7,159 bases of DNA from Neorhizobium sp. UBA7851 (GTDB lineage Bacteria; Pseudomonadota; Alphaproteobacteria; Rhizobiales; Rhizobiaceae). The notes below the pieces were generated by a model. That model was not told the origin of the DNA and did no database searches. It saw only the letters and a list, made by a program, of their open reading frames with translations. The DNA lies in NCBI GenBank assembly GCA_002500765.1, contig DLSX01000227.1:1-7159 (forward strand), given 5' to 3'. Positions 5,466 through 7,159 of this stretch are shown one piece after another; position 1 is the stretch's first letter, and every line of letters begins with the position of its first letter. The position numbers and the translations under genes are program-made.

Positions 5466-5900
5466 ATGTCGACTACCGTGAAGATGATGCTTGATGCCAA
5501 GGGGCGCGCAGTTCAGACGGTCGAGCCCGACCGGAAATTGCTGGATGTTGCCGCAGTCCTGAACGAGAGGAAGATCGGTGCCGTGATCGTGGCCGGTTTG
5601 GAGGGACGTATCGCCGGCATCTTTACTGAACGTGATCTGGTCAGGACGATTGCGACCCACGGCGTTGCCGCGCTCGAAAAGCCGGTTCAGACGATGATGA
5701 CGACAGGCGTGACGCGCTGTCATGAGGAACAGACGGTGGAAGAGGTCATGGAAATGATGACTGCGGGTCGTTTCCGCCACGTTCCCGTTGAAACCGACGG
5801 CAAGCTCGCCGGAATCATCTCGATCGGCGACGTGGTCAAGGCGCGCATGCGCGAGGTCGAGATCGAGGCTGAGCAGATGAAGGCCTATATTGCCAGCTGA
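5466..5900 (+). CDS. Two-CBS-domain protein (stand-alone CBS pair)
   Basis: The 144-residue protein is a single Bateman module. CBS1 spans about 8-63 and CBS2 about 76-130. Each ends with the adenosyl-nucleotide binding motif Gh-x-(S/T)-x-x-D: GIFTERD at 51-57 and GIISIGD at 116-122. Such modules bind AMP, ATP, SAM or related ligands, usually as dimers, and act as sensors of energy or nucleotide state. No enzyme or transporter domain is attached, so it must work on a partner that is not evident. The tail from 127 is charged and helical. The ATG at 5466 has a strong AAGGAG upstream (5455-5460). It lies 126 bp after the rhomboid gene on the same strand and may be cotranscribed with it. It converges on the patatin gene, with only 38 bp between the two stop codons. 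Confidence 0.93.
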   Translation: MSTTVKMMLDAKGRAVQTVEPDRKLLDVAAVLNERKIGAVIVAGLEGRIAGIFTERDLVRTIATHGVAALEKPVQTMMTTGVTRCHEEQTVEEVMEMMTAGRFRHVPVETDGKLAGIISIGDVVKARMREVEIEAEQMKAYIAS

Positions 5901-5927
5901 GATGCGGCTTTGAAATTGGAGAACCCG

Positions 5928-5951
5928 ATTCGCCCGCATCAGCGGGCGAAT
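5928..5951. terminator. Shared hairpin between the convergent CBS and patatin genes
   Basis: ATTCGCCCGC at 5928-5937 and GCGGGCGAAT at 5942-5951 form a perfect 10-bp stem with a 4-nt loop. The loop contains most of the patatin stop codon (5939-5941), and the hairpin starts 27 bases after the CBS stop. There is no strong T-run on either strand; the minus strand continues CGGGTTCTCC. Its position between two converging genes fits a bidirectional terminator or 3'-end stabiliser. Confidence 0.55.
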
Positions 5952-6901
5952 ACTTCCTGCATGCGTTTCAAGGCGCCGATCTGCGCCATGGTTTCCTCAT
6001 ATCCGCGCTCGATCGCTTCACCGGCGCGGTGGAATTCCGACAGGCCGATATCGGCAAGCCGCGGGTGCAGCGCGAGATCCGGCGGATCGCCTGCCAGGCG
6101 TGCGCGGGAAATGCGTTCCTGGATGATGTTGAACGCCTGCACCATCGTGCCGGTCACCCCCACTCTCGCCTCATCGGATTTTTCGCGGATCACTTCGTCG
6201 AATGTCTGGACGCTTGCATTATGCTTGACCACTGCCGAGCGGCCGAAAATCTCGTAGTTCAGGTTGACGGCGACGACGAGCGGCTGCTCGTAGGCGCGGC
6301 AGACCGAAGTCGGCACGGGATTGACCAATGCGCCGTCGACCAGTGTGCGGTTGTTGCATTTGACCGGCTCGAAAATGCCGGGCAGGGCGTATGACGCCCT
6401 CAAGCCGGTGATCAGCGATCCGCTGGATATCCAGATTTCATGGCCGGTCAGAAGCTCGGTCGCGACCGCAACGAAGGGTCTGTCGAGATCCTCGATGGAA
6501 AGCCCTTCGAGATGTTCCTGCATCCGCTTGGTCAGCCGCATGCCGCCGAGAAGTCCGCCGCCGCCGATGGTAAGGTCCAGCAGCGCCGCGATACGGCGCA
6601 TGGTGAGCGAACGGGCAAAGGCTTCCAGCTCGTCCAGCTTGCCGGACAGGTAGCAGCCGCCGACCAGCGCGCCGATCGATGTGCCGGCGATCATCCCGAC
6701 TTCGATGCCGGCTTCGTCCAGCGCCCGCAACACGCCGATATGAGCCCAGCCGCGGGCGGCACCACCGCCGAGGGCGAGCGAAAGCTTGGCTTTGCGGGGA
6801 GGTGGTATTGCTACCGGCGGCGCTGGATTGTCCACACCCGTCGTCACCGCGTCCTGCGACATGGCCTGACGATCCGTCCGGTTCCAACTCCAGTTCAGCA
6901 T
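5939..6901 (-). CDS. Patatin-like phospholipase / RssA-like family protein
   Basis: This is a predicted cytoplasmic serine hydrolase of 320 residues that would act on acyl lipids. Seen: the glycine-rich oxyanion block GGGAARG at 45-51 followed by WAHIGVL, the nucleophile elbow GTSIG at 73-77 (Ser75), and the dyad aspartate in DGA at 189-191 (Asp189). This order and spacing match bacterial patatins of the RssA/YchK type. The first 38 residues are a Pro-rich, polar leader without a signal peptide. The start at 6901 is chosen because AGGAGGG lies nine bases upstream. ATGs at 6928 and 6862 are alternatives with no comparable site. It lies 108 bp downstream of hisI on the same strand. No terminator is obvious in that gap, so readthrough from hisI is possible. 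The natural substrate is unknown for most members. Family call firm, activity inferred. Confidence 0.93.
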   Translation of the reverse strand: MLNWSWNRTDRQAMSQDAVTTGVDNPAPPVAIPPPRKAKLSLALGGGAARGWAHIGVLRALDEAGIEVGMIAGTSIGALVGGCYLSGKLDELEAFARSLTMRRIAALLDLTIGGGGLLGGMRLTKRMQEHLEGLSIEDLDRPFVAVATELLTGHEIWISSGSLITGLRASYALPGIFEPVKCNNRTLVDGALVNPVPTSVCRAYEQPLVVAVNLNYEIFGRSAVVKHNASVQTFDEVIREKSDEARVGVTGTMVQAFNIIQERISRARLAGDPPDLALHPRLADIGLSEFHRAGEAIERGYEETMAQIGALKRMQEVFAR

Positions 6902-6910
6902 TGATCCATA

Positions 6911-6917
6911 CCCTCCT
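6911..6917 (-). promoter_or_regulatory. Ribosome binding site of the patatin gene
   Basis: AGGAGGG on the minus strand, nine bases before the ATG at 6901, is the strongest Shine-Dalgarno in the window. It lies inside the frame that would start at 6928, which argues against that longer start. Confidence 0.65.
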
Positions 6918-7009
6918 GAGCCGATCATTGCGCAATCGCTAATTAACGCATCGGATGGTTTCGAAAGCGTTTACTCTGGCGACAGCTGGATCGGAACGAG
7001 GCGGGTCAC

Positions 7010-7159
7010 CTATTCGGTCGGCTTGGCTGAATATACGGCTTCAGGATCAAAATGACGCGCATCGTCCCTGATTTCAAGGATGGTACGGTCGTCATCTTTT
7101 GTTACCGCCCGATAGAAACAGGAGCGGCGGCCGGTATGGCAGGGCGCGGCATGGGCTGC
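7010..7159 (-). CDS. hisI: Phosphoribosyl-AMP cyclohydrolase, C-terminal part (5' end outside the window)
   Basis: The last 49 residues of a protein ending in TAG at 7010-7012. They contain the hallmark CHTGRRSCFYR (residues 7-17 of the visible part). Its two cysteines, seven residues apart, are two of the three zinc ligands of HisI. The enzyme opens the adenine ring of phosphoribosyl-AMP in the third step of histidine synthesis, in the cytoplasm. The remaining residues up to the end (charged, then AVYSAKPTE) fit the usual C-terminal tail. No HisE (pyrophosphohydrolase) domain follows, so this is a single-function HisI, as is usual in alphaproteobacteria. The gene continues past the right edge. 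The patatin gene follows on the same strand. Confidence 0.93.
   Translation of the reverse strand, partial: AAHAAPCHTGRRSCFYRAVTKDDDRTILEIRDDARHFDPEAVYSAKPTE

Noticed and set aside
5361..5939. Minus-strand open frame of 192 codons
   Set aside because: It is antisense to the CBS-domain gene. The His/Arg/Leu-rich composition is typical of a shadow frame.
6927..6936. ATTGCGCAAT palindrome upstream of the patatin gene
   Set aside because: A 10-bp palindrome can arise by chance, and there is no promoter around it to give it a role.
1..7159. A new defence, mobile or CRISPR-type system
   Set aside because: No direct-repeat array, transposase, integrase, nuclease, reverse transcriptase or toxin-antitoxin pair is visible, and composition is even outside the AT-rich gap. 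Apart from the one unrecognised membrane gene, the clear genes belong to common chromosomal families.

Overview
The window reads as an ordinary chromosomal segment of an alphaproteobacterium, most likely a member of the Rhizobiaceae (Agrobacterium/Rhizobium type). The basis is the high-GC, GC3-rich coding sequence, the protein families present (PAS_5, alphaproteobacterial DUF920 cysteine protease, two-domain PilZ protein) and the general style of gene order. The genus is inference. I see no insertion sequence, phage gene, CRISPR array, rRNA or tRNA.

Layout from left to right. (1) The minus strand carries a secreted D-alanyl-D-alanine carboxypeptidase, cut by the left edge (1-1004). (2) A membrane-anchored protein of unknown function follows on the same strand (1118-1879). 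(3) Next is a secreted transglutaminase-like cysteine protease of the DUF920/LapG superfamily (2000-2611). (4) About 500 bp without a convincing gene follows (2612-3113); it holds an AT-rich stretch, an A7/T7 inverted repeat and a strong terminator. (5) A minus-strand unit encodes a PAS_5-domain protein (3809-4402) and then a tandem PilZ-domain protein (3114-3725), with a near-consensus sigma-54 promoter upstream and the terminator downstream. (6) On the plus strand, diverging from that unit, are a rhomboid intramembrane serine protease (4593-5339) and a two-CBS-domain protein (5466-5900). (7) Convergent to these on the minus strand are an RssA-like patatin family protein (5939-6901) and the 3' end of hisI (7010-7159, cut by the right edge).

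How the genes may work together. The left part is about the cell envelope: peptidoglycan carboxypeptidase, membrane-anchored unknown, periplasmic cysteine protease. The centre has signalling proteins: a PAS sensor-like protein and a probable c-di-GMP receptor. The right part has a membrane protease, a nucleotide-sensing CBS protein, a patatin-type hydrolase and histidine biosynthesis. A functional link between the DUF920 protease and c-di-GMP signalling is suggested by analogy with LapG/LapD systems, but nothing here proves it. No gene set in this window looks like a new defence or mobile system. The points most worth a second look are the possible sigma-54 control of the PAS-PilZ unit, the degenerate first PilZ domain, the gene-poor 500 bp, and the open frame that continues past the rhomboid stop codon.
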